This document shows positions 17,169 to 27,006 of a stretch of DNA of 64,000 nt, piece after piece. Made by a program: the position numbers and the translations under genes. The stretch's first letter is position 1; each line of letters starts with the position of its first letter. A model generated the notes under the pieces. It saw nothing but the letters and a program-made list of their open reading frames with translations. It was not told where the DNA came from and did not search any database. Source of the DNA: CAKZML01 sp963823435 (GTDB lineage: Bacteria; Pseudomonadota; Gammaproteobacteria; Steroidobacterales; BM003); contig CAWGLN010000002.1 of assembly GCA_963823435.1 (NCBI GenBank), positions 186,001 through 250,000 on the forward strand, written 5' to 3'.

Positions 17169-19359
17169 CTACTCGTCCTTTGTCGCTTGTTGCGCCCAGG
17201 CTATCTGGGCCCGATCGATGATGTAGGCATGAATGCCATCCACTTCCTCTACGCTCAGAATCTGGCCAAATGGCGGCATACCCAGTTTGGACCGGGCGCC
17301 CCCCAGCACGATGGCGTAGAAGTCCTGGTGGGTCTGTTCACTCATGTAACGCAAATCGGGCAGGATTCCACCACTGACTGCGCTTTCCCCGTGACACATG
17401 GCGCAACGCAGGTGGAAGTCTTTCTTGCCCATGGCCAGGGCTTCTGCACCCACCTTCTGTTCCGGCGGTTTGGGTAGCACTTGCTCCCGCCTGGCCAACG
17501 GCGCCAGCGTGGCGTCGCCATCCAGTTTGAAAACCAGTAATTGATTCACCGGTTCGTCACCCTGCGGATAGGCAGCGCCGAGGAACAACGGGAAGGAACC
17601 ACCCCATCCGGCCATGACCGCCACGTATTGCACGCCGTCGACCCGGTAAGTAATCGGGGCCGCCACGATGCCCGTCTGGGCGGCAAACTCCCACACGCGT
17701 TCACCGGTATCCGCCCGGTAGGCTGAGAATTGCCCGCCCGGTGTGCCCTGGAACAGCAAATTCCCCGCGGTGCTCAGCAGACCTCCGTTCCAGGGACCGG
17801 GATGATCAACGTGGAAAGCTTCTTCCTGGGTGACCGGATTCCAGGCAATGATGCGCCCCTTGATCATGGCGGCGACCTGCCTGGCCACCTCCGGATCCTC
17901 GGGCGTAGCCGCCAGGCTGCCGTCCACGCCCAGGTTCCAGTACCCGGGCGCGTACTTGAAAGTCTCGTCCTTGCCATAAATGAACGGCACTTCCTGGGCC
18001 GGGATATAGACCAGGCCAGTGTCCGGGCTGTAGCTCATGGGGTGCCAGTTATGGGCCCCGAACGGTGCCGGCAGGGCAAAGCTGGGGGCATCGGCGAAGC
18101 GGGCCCCGGGCGTTTCTACCGGCCGGCCAGTCTCCATGTCCACATGGCTCGCCCAGGTCGTCTGGACAAAGTTTTTGGCGGAAAGCAATTCGCCGGTCTG
18201 TCTGTCCAGCACGTAAAAGAACCCGTTCTTCGGCGCCTGCATGATGACCTGGCGCGTTCGCCCGTCGATCTCCAGGTCGGCAAGAATCATGTGCTGGGTG
18301 GCCGTGTAGTCCCAGCTGTCTCCGGGCGTGGTCTGGTAATGCCACACATAGGCGCCGGTGTCGGGCTTGAGGGCGACGATGGAGGACAGGAACAGGTTGT
18401 CACCGCCCCCGGGGCTGCGGATGTGTCGGCTCCAGGGCGAGCCGTTGCCGACCCCCACGTACAACAAATCCAGCTCCGGGATCGTAGGCCATGGAGTCCC
18501 AGACCGTGCCGCCACCGCCTATCTTCCACCACTCGCCACCCTTCCAGGTGTCCGCTGCGCCCTGCAGCACCTCGCTTTCAAAGGGCAGGGAGGGATCTCC
18601 GGGGACCGTATAGAAGCGCCAGACCTGCTTGCCGCTGTCCGCGTCGTAGGCGCTGACATAGCCACGCACACCCAGTTCGGCGCCACCGTTGCCGATAATG
18701 ACCTTGCCCTTCACCACCCTGGGCGCGCCGGTGATGGTGTAGGGACGTTCCGGGTCCGTGGTCTGGGTGCTCCAGCGCACCTCGCCGGTCCTGGCATCCA
18801 GGGCGACCAGGCGGCCGTCCAGGGTCGCCACGTATATCTTGTCGCCCCAGGCGGCTACCCCGCGGTTGACCACATCACAGCAGGCGTAACGCGCCCATTC
18901 AGTGGGCACCTTGGGGTCATAGGTCCACAACAATTCGCCATTTGCCGCATCCAGGGCATAGACGATGCTCCAGGGACCCGTGGTATACAGCACGCCATCA
19001 ATTACCAGGGGTGTCGCCTCGGTGCCACGGCGGGTCGGCAGACGGTAGGACCAGGCCAGACCCAGGCGCTGCGCGTTGGCCGCATCAATCTGCTTCAGCG
19101 GACTGTAGCGCTGCTCATCGTAAGTACGACCGTGACCCAGCCAGACATCGGGTTCGGAAGCTGCCTTGACCAGGCGCTCGCCGCTCACGCCGCTACCGGC
19201 AGCAACCCCGGCGGTGATCTCTGTCTTCATCTCTGGGGAAGTCGCGCTTTCCGGGTCCTTGCTACAGGCGCCCAGCAACAACGGCAGACACGCAAGCGCC
19301 GGCCATATCCCAGGATTCCTGACCGACGTCGAATTATGGGATTGCCGAGAGCCAAACAT
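17169..19359 (-). CDS. PQQ-dependent dehydrogenase with C-terminal cytochrome c domain (frameshifted)
   Basis: The product is a quinoprotein alcohol-type dehydrogenase. The N-terminus ends in a lipobox LLGAC, so it should be lipid-anchored on the periplasmic side. An eight-bladed propeller follows, with the vicinal Cys pair of the family in YACCDVVNRG and a GGGTVWDSMAYDP tryptophan-docking motif. The last 90 residues are a cytochrome c domain with CAMCH. One extra base near 18477-18480 (CCCGGAGCTG where CCCGAGCTG would keep frame) splits the frame after MAYDP; the second half continues as ELDLLYVGVGNG with full conservation. The start at 19359 has GGAGG six bases upstream. It is either a recent mutation or a sequence error. 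Confidence 0.85.
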
Positions 19360-19411
19360 ATTCTTCCTCCGAGTCATCGATATCGGCGTGTTGCTACCGG
19401 TGAGGGTAGAG

Positions 19412-20395
19412 TCACACCGCCTGCTTTACCACCTGGTCAATCGCGCCAAAAATACTGTGCCCTTCCGCATCCAGCATTTCAATTCGCACCCGGTCTCCAA
19501 ATTTCATAAACGGCGTGCGTGGCTTGCCCTCGGCAATGGTCTCGAGCATACGTACTTCGGCCAGGCAACTCGAACCCAGGCTGCGATCGTAATTCGAGAC
19601 GGTACCGGAACCGATGATGGACCCCGCACCCAGTCTCCTGGTCAACGTGACGTGCTGCACCAGGCGCGGGAAATCGAAGGTCATATCCACGCCGGCATCG
19701 GGTTTGCCCAATAATTTTTCATTCAAATGCGTCAACAAGGGCAGATGTATCCTGCCGCCGTCCCAGGCATCGCCCAGTTCATCCGGGGTGACCGCCACCG
19801 GCGAGAACGCCGACGCGGGCTTGGATTGGTAGAACCCGAAACCCTTGGCCAATTCCCCGGGTATTAAATTACGCAGGCTGACATCGTTCACCAGCATCAG
19901 TAACTTGATGTGTCCCTTGGCCGTGCTCGCGTCAGTACCCATGGGTACGTCATCGGTAATCACCGCGACCTCGGCTTCCATGTCGATGCCAAACTCCTCG
20001 CTGGGCACCAGGATGGGGTCGCGCGGACCGATAAAATCATCCGAGCCGCCCTGGTAAACCAGGGGTTCATGCCAAAAGGTCTCGGGCATCTCTGCACCGC
20101 GGGCCTTGCGTACAAGTTCCACATGATTCACATAGGCGCTACCGTCAACCCAGTGATAGGCACGGGGCAATGGCGAGTCCGCCTTACCCTGCTCGAACAC
20201 AAATGTTTTTTCGACCTCGCCGGCATTCAGGCGCTCGTAGACCTCTTGCAGAGGCGCCGCGCAGTCCTGCCAGTTATCCAGCGCCAGCTGCAGGGTCGCC
20301 GCGATTTCCGGCACGTTACAGGCGGAACGCAGATCGCGGCTGACGACAACCAGGCTGCCGTCTCGTCCGGTGGATTTCATACTTGCCAGTTTCAT
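19412..20395 (-). CDS. Fumarylacetoacetate hydrolase family protein
   Basis: A 327-residue member of the FAH family, which cleaves or decarboxylates beta-diketo acids with a divalent metal. Metal ligands are probably E140 and E142 in DMEAEVAVI and D171 in LVNDVSLRNL. The N-terminal MKLASMKSTGRDGSLVVVSRDL is a distinct segment seen in the long FAH branch that includes fumarylacetoacetases of bacterial tyrosine breakdown. The start at 20395 has GGAG six bases upstream; longer versions have no such site. No other tyrosine-catabolism gene is in the window, so the substrate is not settled. Confidence 0.88.
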   Translation of the reverse strand: MKLASMKSTGRDGSLVVVSRDLRSACNVPEIAATLQLALDNWQDCAAPLQEVYERLNAGEVEKTFVFEQGKADSPLPRAYHWVDGSAYVNHVELVRKARGAEMPETFWHEPLVYQGGSDDFIGPRDPILVPSEEFGIDMEAEVAVITDDVPMGTDASTAKGHIKLLMLVNDVSLRNLIPGELAKGFGFYQSKPASAFSPVAVTPDELGDAWDGGRIHLPLLTHLNEKLLGKPDAGVDMTFDFPRLVQHVTLTRRLGAGSIIGSGTVSNYDRSLGSSCLAEVRMLETIAEGKPRTPFMKFGDRVRIEMLDAEGHSIFGAIDQVVKQAV

Positions 20396-20574
20396 AGTTC
20401 TCCAGTCCTGTTTGCCACATCTGTCGCCCTTGCGAGAGTGGCATTGTAGCAAAACTGGCTCTGCTCTCTTCGCCTGCCTTTCCAGGCACGGCAGCCCCAA
20501 CTGGAGCCCGGTCTGGCAAACGAGGTATATTTCCATCCCGACCCCGTTTTCTCACCCTCGCCTGGACCCTGCTC

Positions 20575-21375
20575 ATGACATACAAAAACCCCCTGGCTTT
20601 AATCACCGGCGCCTCCTCAGGGATAGGCGTGGAATTGGCCCGCGTGTTTGCGCGTGAGGGTTTTGACCTGGTCCTGGTGGCCCGGCGTCAGTCTGAACTG
20701 GACGCGCTGGCCGAGGAATTGAATGCAGCTTATCACTCTCGCTGCTATGTACTGCCCTGCGACCTGACTGTCCCCGGTGAGATAGAAAAGCTCGTCACCA
20801 GCCTGCCGAAGCGGCCGCTGGACGTGCTGGTCAACAACGCGGGTGTGATGCAAATGAAAGAATTCGCGCATGACGACATGCAACGACAACTCCAGCAAAT
20901 TCAACTGAATGTACTGGCCTTGACCGAGCTCACCTACCGCTGCCTGAAATCCATGTTGAAACGCGGCGATGGGCGCATCGCAAACCTGGCCTCTGTGGCC
21001 GCTTTCCAGCCGGTACCCATGCTGGCCGTGTACGCAGCCACCAAGGCGTTTGTTTTATCATTCAGCGAGTCCCTGTCGGAGGAACTGCGTGGGACCGGGG
21101 TGAGTTGTACAGTGATTTGTCCGGGATTCACCGACACGCCCATGCTCAGGGGTCACAAGAATCCGAAGCGCAAGCCTCCCGCCCTGCCACTGGGCCTGAT
21201 CGCCGAGCCGGCTTTTGTCGCCGATGAAGCCTACAAGGCCATCATGCAGCGGGAAGTGATCATGGTGCCGGGTCTGGTGTACAAGGCCCTGACCACCTTG
21301 TCACGTCTTCCGCCCAGGGGCCTGGTCCGCGGCCTGGTTGGCAGCGTCGGTCGCCAGGTGGCAAAAAAGAAATAG
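20575..21375 (+). CDS. Short-chain dehydrogenase/reductase
   Basis: A classical SDR of 266 residues: cofactor loop TGASSGIG at 11-18, NNAG near 87-90, and the catalytic triad S140, Y153 and K157. The Arg residues after the second beta strand (VARRQ) suggest NADPH preference. The C-terminus is basic and ends in KKK. It belongs to the DltE/YqjQ-like group acting on unknown lipophilic substrates. It is divergent from the FAH gene across a 179 bp gap. Confidence 0.9.
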   Translation: MTYKNPLALITGASSGIGVELARVFAREGFDLVLVARRQSELDALAEELNAAYHSRCYVLPCDLTVPGEIEKLVTSLPKRPLDVLVNNAGVMQMKEFAHDDMQRQLQQIQLNVLALTELTYRCLKSMLKRGDGRIANLASVAAFQPVPMLAVYAATKAFVLSFSESLSEELRGTGVSCTVICPGFTDTPMLRGHKNPKRKPPALPLGLIAEPAFVADEAYKAIMQREVIMVPGLVYKALTTLSRLPPRGLVRGLVGSVGRQVAKKK

Positions 21376-21385
21376 ACTGCGCCAG

Positions 21386-22072
21386 TCAGGGCGCCGTGCG
21401 ACCGGCCACTGCATCACTGACAAAGGGGTTGCTGCGTCGCTCCTGCCCCAGCGTACCCATGGGTCCGTGCCCGGGAAGGAAGCGCACGTCATCACCCAAC
21501 GGGAACAGACGTTCGCGTATGGAGCGTACCAGGGTCTTCATATCGCCCCTGGGGAAATCGGTCCGGCCGATGGAGCCCTGGAACAGCACATCACCCACGA
21601 TGGCCAATCTCGACGGTGCATGGAAAAACACCACGTGACCCGGGGTGTGACCGGGACAGTGCAGCACATCTATTTCCAGCCCGCCCACCGTCACGGTATC
21701 GCCATGTTCCAGCCAGCGCTGGGGTTCGAACGCCTCCGACGGGGGTAATCCGAACATGCGTCCCTGGTCAGGCAATTTGTCGATCCAGAACTGATCCTCC
21801 CGCTGCGGTCCTTCAACCGGCACTGCCAGTTGACGTGCCAACTCGGCGGTACCCCCGGCGTGATCAATGTGCGCATGGGTCAGCAGGATCTTTTCTATAC
21901 TGACGCCATGCCTGGCGACTTCGGCCAGGATTCGCTCCAGGTCGCCGCCGGGATCTACAACGGCGCCCACACCCGTGGCATCGTTCCACAGCAAACTGCA
22001 GTTCTGCTGAAACGGTGTCACCGGGACGATTGCCATGCGCAGTGCGGAAGGGACGGACTCAGTACCATTCAT
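21386..22072 (-). CDS. Metallo-beta-lactamase-fold hydrolase (glyoxalase II-like)
   Basis: A 228-residue di-metal hydrolase. The metal motif is THAHIDH (H66, H68, D70, H71), with GHTPGHVVF and FLPGHGPMGT supplying later histidines. The overall pattern matches YcbL-type small glyoxalase II proteins, which hydrolyse thioesters such as S-lactoylglutathione. Its start overlaps the acyl-CoA dehydrogenase 3' end by 14 bp, pointing to cotranscription. An alternative internal start, M13, would remove the overlap but lacks a ribosome binding site. Confidence 0.88.
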   Translation of the reverse strand: MNGTESVPSALRMAIVPVTPFQQNCSLLWNDATGVGAVVDPGGDLERILAEVARHGVSIEKILLTHAHIDHAGGTAELARQLAVPVEGPQREDQFWIDKLPDQGRMFGLPPSEAFEPQRWLEHGDTVTVGGLEIDVLHCPGHTPGHVVFFHAPSRLAIVGDVLFQGSIGRTDFPRGDMKTLVRSIRERLFPLGDDVRFLPGHGPMGTLGQERRSNPFVSDAVAGRTAP

Positions 22073-23852
22073 CCCGCATCTCCGTAAACAGGCGATCGCG
22101 CTCGGCCAGGATCCTGGCGTTGCTGGACACCCGTGGTAACTCGTAGGTGCAGAAATAGTGGCAGGCCTTGAGCTTGCCCTGGTAAAACCCCTCGTCCTGC
22201 CCCGTCTCCCCCTGCAGCGCTTTTAGCGCCGTGCGCGCAAGTCGCAGCCATGTCCAGCCGATCAGCAAGTGACCCATACTGTCGAGGTACAAGGTGGCAT
22301 TGGCCAGCGCCCTCTCGCTTTCACCCTTGTCGGCATCGGCCAAAAGCATGCTCGAAACCCGGATCATGTCCTCGGTTGCCTTGGCCAGCAGTTGCGCATA
22401 AGCCGCCAGCTTTGGCGTTACGCTGACCCTGGCGCAGTCTTCGCGGACCTTCCTCAGCAACTGTCCAAGAGCGATGCCCTTGTCCAGGAACACCTTGCGA
22501 CCCAGCAAGTCCAGGGCCTGGATACCGTGCGTACCTTCGTGAATGGGATTCAGACGATTATCCCGATACAAACGCTCTACCGGGTAATCCCTGGAATAGC
22601 CGTAACCGCCCAGGACCTGGATGGCATGCTTGTTGGCCTCAAGACAGTACTCAGAGGGCCAGCTTTTTGCGATGGGCGTAAGCAGTCCCAGCAGGCTTTC
22701 GAGCGCCTGTTTTTCCTGGTCCTCCTCGGTCAGCTTCAGATCATCCAGCAAGCGCGCGCAATACAGGGTCAGCGCCAGACCACCTTCGGTGTAGGCCTTC
22801 TGCGCCAGCAGCAAGCGCGCCACATCCGGATGCTGACTGATCGGCACCTGGGTCTGCTGTGGATCGCGGGATGAGAGTGGTCTGCCCTGGGGTCGGTTCC
22901 TGGCGTAATCCAGGCTGTGCATGTATCCGCTGTAGCCGAGGGCCGCCGCCGACATGCCGACCGAGACCCGGGCTTCATTCATCATCTGGAACATGTATCC
23001 CAGCCCGTGATGAGGCTCGCCCACGAGGTAACCGATACACTCGCCCCCTTCCCCAAAATTCAGCAGGGTGTTCACCGTACCCCGCCACCCCATTTTGTGA
23101 TTCAGACCGGCCAGGGCGATGTTATTGAACTCGCCGCAGAATCCGAAATCGTCGACCCGCTTCCTGGGCACAACAAAAAGCGAAATGCCCTTTACCCCTG
23201 GCGGACCACCTGGAATCTTCGCCAGCACCATGTGCACGATGTTCTCGCCGAGTTCGTGATCGCCTCCTGAAATCCACATCTTGGTGCCGCGAATACTGTA
23301 GCTGCCATCGCTCAAGGGCTCGGCGCTGGTACGTATATCGGCCAGGGAAGATCCGGCCTGTGGCTCGGTCAGGCACATGGTGCCGAAAAAGCGCCCTTCC
23401 AGCATGGCGGGAACAAAGCGGGCCTTTAGCCGTGACGAACCAAAGGCATTCAGTAAATTCGCCGCACCTGCAGTCAACATCCCGTAGCCGTAGAAGCCCA
23501 CGTTTGCGCTGGCAAATACCGCCTGGGCGGCCTGTACCACGGTCCACGGAAACTGCATGCCACCGTCGTCCTCGTCAAAGGCCGCGGCAATAAATCCGGC
23601 GTCGCTGTAGGCCTTGACCGCCGTGGCCGTCTCCGGGATCAGGCGAACCTGACCGTCCAGGAACTGTGGTTCGTGTTGATCGGCCTTGGCGGCAAAGGGC
23701 AGAAACTCGTTTTCCGCAATGGCGTAGGCGGTATCCAATAGCCCTTCCACGGTGTCCGCATCATGGTTGGCAAAGCGCGCCGTCTTGAACAAATCGTCCA
23801 GTTGCAGGTATTCCTTCAACAGGAAGTCGATTTCTCGGCGGCGAATAAGCAT
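22059..23852 (-). CDS. Acyl-CoA dehydrogenase with C-terminal extension
   Basis: A flavoprotein of 597 residues, longer than short acyl-CoA dehydrogenases because of a C-terminal domain of about 130 residues found in the FadE/AcdA-like group. The FAD/substrate motif TMCLTEPQAGSSL lies near 158-170, KMWISGGDHE near 191-200, and the catalytic base region HEGTHGIQALDLLGRK in the second half. It should take the first step of beta-oxidation, passing electrons to ETF. I chose the ATG at 23852, giving MLIRRREIDFLL as in relatives; the frame continues upstream without homology. Confidence 0.9.
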   Translation of the reverse strand: MLIRRREIDFLLKEYLQLDDLFKTARFANHDADTVEGLLDTAYAIAENEFLPFAAKADQHEPQFLDGQVRLIPETATAVKAYSDAGFIAAAFDEDDGGMQFPWTVVQAAQAVFASANVGFYGYGMLTAGAANLLNAFGSSRLKARFVPAMLEGRFFGTMCLTEPQAGSSLADIRTSAEPLSDGSYSIRGTKMWISGGDHELGENIVHMVLAKIPGGPPGVKGISLFVVPRKRVDDFGFCGEFNNIALAGLNHKMGWRGTVNTLLNFGEGGECIGYLVGEPHHGLGYMFQMMNEARVSVGMSAAALGYSGYMHSLDYARNRPQGRPLSSRDPQQTQVPISQHPDVARLLLAQKAYTEGGLALTLYCARLLDDLKLTEEDQEKQALESLLGLLTPIAKSWPSEYCLEANKHAIQVLGGYGYSRDYPVERLYRDNRLNPIHEGTHGIQALDLLGRKVFLDKGIALGQLLRKVREDCARVSVTPKLAAYAQLLAKATEDMIRVSSMLLADADKGESERALANATLYLDSMGHLLIGWTWLRLARTALKALQGETGQDEGFYQGKLKACHYFCTYELPRVSSNARILAERDRLFTEMRDEWY

Positions 23853-23959
23853 CAGGTACGAACCCCTGTCGGCAGGTGTATGCGGGTTGACCCAACCCGC
23901 TGCCGCTAGGATAGTCAGGCAAGCGCGATGAGTACAGGGCAAGACCAAGCGGAGTGACC

Positions 23960-25045
23960 ATGAACAGACGGAAAATCATCACACTGGTGGTGTTGGGAGA
24001 TGTCATCCTGGCCGCCTTGGTCCTGGCGTGGTGGCTGGGGCGCCCCGGTTTCGTGGACGCGGCCGCCTGGCGTCCGCCGCCGGCGCCGGCACTGTCCGGA
24101 CCGACAGCGGCTAACCAGGCCTTGCTGGAGGCGCACATCCTTGCCCAGGGCCAACTGGTCGGACCCGAGGACATCGCCGTTGATTCCAAAGGCCTGGTCT
24201 ATGCCGGAACCCAGGACGGGCTCGTGGTACGCCTGCATGCGGACGGCATCCTGGAGACCTGGGCCAGCACCGGCGGTAGACCGCTGGGTCTGGACTGGGA
24301 TCCGGCTGGCAATCTGATCGTGGCCGACGCCTATAAAGGCCTGCTGTCCCTGGATGTCGATGGTCACATCACCGTGCTCACCACGGGTGTGCATGGCCAG
24401 CCTTTCGGATTTACCGACGATGTGGATGTGGCCTCCGATGGGCTGATCTATTTTTCCGATGCCAGCAGCAAGTTCAACCAGGGCGACTATGCGCTTGATC
24501 TGCTGGAACTCAGACCCCACGGGTCGCTGCTGGTATACGACCCTGGCAACGGCGAAACCCGCGTATTGCTGGATGATTTATATTTCGCCAACGGGGTCGC
24601 CCTGTCCAGCGATGAAAGTTTTCTGCTGGTCAATGAAACCTGGAAGTACCGCATCCTTCGCTACTGGCTAAAAGGCGAGCGCGCGGGGCAGCACGAGGTG
24701 TTTATCGATAACCTGCCAGGTTTTCCGGATGGGGTATCCGGCAATGGCAAAGGCATCTTCTGGGTGGCCCTGCCCTCGCCGCGCAAGGCTGACGTGGACA
24801 AGATGCACGGCATGCCATGGCTGAAAAACACCGTGGCCAGGCTACCCGACTGGATGCGGCCCAAGGCGGTGGAGTACGGCCTGGTCCTGGCCCTGGATGA
24901 AACGGGCGCCATCGTGGCCAGCTACCACGACCCCGACGGTCGTCACTTGCGTGAAATCACCTCGGTAGAGGAGCACGACGGTTATATTTACCTGGGCTCT
25001 CTGGGCAACGACAGGATCGGTCGCCTGAAACTGAAGACCCCCTAG
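23960..25045 (+). CDS. SMP-30/strictosidine synthase-like beta-propeller protein
   Basis: A 361-residue protein with an N-terminal hydrophobic anchor (residues about 6-24) and a six-bladed propeller: GPEDIAVDSKGLVYAG, FTDDVDVASDGLIYFSDAS, FANGVALSSDESFLLVNET and FPDGVSGNGKGIFWVAL. These are the repeated metal-loop motifs of gluconolactonase, SMP-30 and strictosidine synthase-like lactonases. It is probably periplasmic, anchored at the inner membrane. The ATG at 23960 has GGAG five bases upstream, better than the GTG at 23954. The real substrate is unknown. Confidence 0.85.
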   Translation: MNRRKIITLVVLGDVILAALVLAWWLGRPGFVDAAAWRPPPAPALSGPTAANQALLEAHILAQGQLVGPEDIAVDSKGLVYAGTQDGLVVRLHADGILETWASTGGRPLGLDWDPAGNLIVADAYKGLLSLDVDGHITVLTTGVHGQPFGFTDDVDVASDGLIYFSDASSKFNQGDYALDLLELRPHGSLLVYDPGNGETRVLLDDLYFANGVALSSDESFLLVNETWKYRILRYWLKGERAGQHEVFIDNLPGFPDGVSGNGKGIFWVALPSPRKADVDKMHGMPWLKNTVARLPDWMRPKAVEYGLVLALDETGAIVASYHDPDGRHLREITSVEEHDGYIYLGSLGNDRIGRLKLKTP

Positions 25046-25057
25046 ATCAGGGACTCC

Positions 25058-26050
25058 TCAACGTGCGCAGTCCACCACCACGCAACCCCGTGACCCGCCC
25101 TGCTCGATCATTTCATGGGCGCGGACCGTGTCCGCAAGCGGAAATCGATGTGCAATCCGGTGCAACAGGTGACCCTGTTCAAGGCTTTCAGTGATGTCCT
25201 CGATCGCCTCGTCCTTGGCCTCCTCAGGCATGTCGTAAACGATCACAAAGCGCACGGTCAAATCCCGGTACATCATCTGGTAGAAAGGCAGGACAGGTTC
25301 CGGATTGCTACCGGAAGCGTAGGTGCTTATCACGCCACCCACTCCCAACAACTCCAGGTTCCGGGACAGATTCTTGCCGAAGTCCACCTCGACCACGCGA
25401 TCTATCACGCCATCCGGAGCCACCTCCCTGACCTGGTCGACAAAGTCATCGTCCCGGTGATTAATGACGACATCGGCACCCGCCATCATGCAGTCCTGCC
25501 GGCCGGCCTCATCACTGGCGGTTGCGATGACCATCGCCCCCGCCATCCTGGCCCACTGCACCGCGTAATAGCCTACCCGACCGGCGCCGCCGGTAATCAC
25601 TATTACCTGCCCGTCAACCGGGCCGTCCGCGAATACACAACGGTGGGCCGTCATAGCCGGAATACCCATGCAGGCACCGGTGGCGAAATCCGCATTGTCA
25701 GGCAACCAGACAGCGCGTTCGCTCGGCAGCGCCACGAACTGGGCGGCAGTGCCATGTTGTCTCTGGAACTGGGCCTGGTAAACCCATACCCGCTCGCCGA
25801 CCCTGGCAGCGGAAACTCCGGTTCCCACTTCGACGATACGACCGGCACCATCGCTGTGCGGAATCACGGCTCCGGCCGACAAAAGATCGGGAGAAGAGCC
25901 CGCCCGTTTCTTTGTGTCCGAGGGATTGGGGGCCGAGCATTCCATTTGCACCAGCACATCCCCATGTCCGGGTAGCGGGATGGGCCGGGTACCGTACTGC
26001 AGCACGTCCGCAGCGGGGCCAAATTTCTCATACCAGATCGCTTTCATCAT
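25058..26050 (-). CDS. NADPH:quinone reductase-like MDR family protein
   Basis: A second medium-chain reductase, 330 residues, only distantly like the one at 16125. N-terminal MKAIWYEKFGPAADVLQYG, the PHSDGAGRIVEVG segment and the nucleotide loop TGGAGRVGYYAVQWA place it in the zeta-crystallin/quinone reductase group without zinc. It is tail to tail with the SMP-30-like gene, 12 bp apart. The ATG at 26050 has AGGTG eight bases upstream. Confidence 0.87.
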   Translation of the reverse strand: MMKAIWYEKFGPAADVLQYGTRPIPLPGHGDVLVQMECSAPNPSDTKKRAGSSPDLLSAGAVIPHSDGAGRIVEVGTGVSAARVGERVWVYQAQFQRQHGTAAQFVALPSERAVWLPDNADFATGACMGIPAMTAHRCVFADGPVDGQVIVITGGAGRVGYYAVQWARMAGAMVIATASDEAGRQDCMMAGADVVINHRDDDFVDQVREVAPDGVIDRVVEVDFGKNLSRNLELLGVGGVISTYASGSNPEPVLPFYQMMYRDLTVRFVIVYDMPEEAKDEAIEDITESLEQGHLLHRIAHRFPLADTVRAHEMIEQGGSRGCVVVDCAR

Positions 26051-26229
26051 ATGCTTTCACCTGAGTCAGTCTGACTGGAGAAAATGGCGCGCACCCCGGG
26101 GGGAGAAAAGATGATCGCTTTGGCTACTTCCTGCGCCCGGGCAAGACCCCATCCCTGTATCTGTCTGGCACGGCAAGTCCGGGCTGCCTGCAAGCTTACC
26201 CCGTGTCTGCAGTCGCCAGTTCTTTGCCC

Positions 26230-26997
26230 TTATACCTTTGCGGGGTTGTCCTTGCCATCGGAGAAAATACTGGCCACGGCCTTGCGTCGGATATAGCTAT
26301 ACACCTCAAGCAGGGGCAGGTCCTTGGGACACACATCGTCACACGCCATCAAGCCTATACAGCCAAACACGCCCTCGGCATCGGACACCACCTCAAACCA
26401 GGACTCCTGCGAGCGCTGATCACGCGGATCCATCATGAATCGGGCGATGCGGTTGAGACCGGTTGCACCCAGAAAATCCGGCCGCACGTTGGCGACGCCA
26501 CAACCCGCCACGCAGCAACCGCATTCGATGCAGCGATCAGCCTCGTAAACTGCCTCCGCGATCTTGTTGTCCATAGGTGCTTCTATGGCGGTACGGTCAA
26601 ATTCATCCTGCCGAACGATCCAGCCGTTGACCCGGTCTACCATGCCGCGGAACCATCTTCCGGTGTCCACCGACAGGTCACCGATGAGTCCAAAGGTGGG
26701 CAAGGGATGCAGACTGATAGTGTCGGGAAGATCAGCGGTCAATGTCTGACAACCCAGGGCCGGTCGGCCGTTGACCATCATGCCGCAAGAGCCGCACACC
26801 GCAGACCGACAGACGAAATCGAATTGCAGGCTGGAATCCTGTTCCTCGCGTATCTGGTTCAACGCCAGGAACAAGGACATGTAGGGCGCTTCCTCGATTT
26901 CAAAGCGCTGCATGAACGGCGCCTTTTCCGGCTCGGCGGGATTATATCGAAAGATGTCGAACTTGAGGGTCCGATGTTTATTTGTATTCTCAGCCAC
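26230..26997 (-). CDS. frdB: Succinate dehydrogenase/fumarate reductase iron-sulfur subunit
   Basis: This subunit carries electrons between the flavin and the quinone site. Cysteines for the [2Fe-2S] centre are C63, C68, C71 and C83 (CRSAVCGSC ... GC). The [4Fe-4S] and [3Fe-4S] centres are served by CIECGCCVAGCG (156-167) and CIGLMACDDVCPKDLP (213-228). The protein has 255 residues. The start is GTG with AGGAG upstream, 9 bp after frdA. Gene order cytochrome b-flavoprotein-iron sulfur and the sequence style match the di-haem type-B enzymes (Wolinella QFR group) rather than enterobacterial SdhCDAB. Confidence 0.92.
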   Translation of the reverse strand: MAENTNKHRTLKFDIFRYNPAEPEKAPFMQRFEIEEAPYMSLFLALNQIREEQDSSLQFDFVCRSAVCGSCGMMVNGRPALGCQTLTADLPDTISLHPLPTFGLIGDLSVDTGRWFRGMVDRVNGWIVRQDEFDRTAIEAPMDNKIAEAVYEADRCIECGCCVAGCGVANVRPDFLGATGLNRIARFMMDPRDQRSQESWFEVVSDAEGVFGCIGLMACDDVCPKDLPLLEVYSYIRRKAVASIFSDGKDNPAKV

Positions 26998-27006
26998 GTT
27001 GTACTC

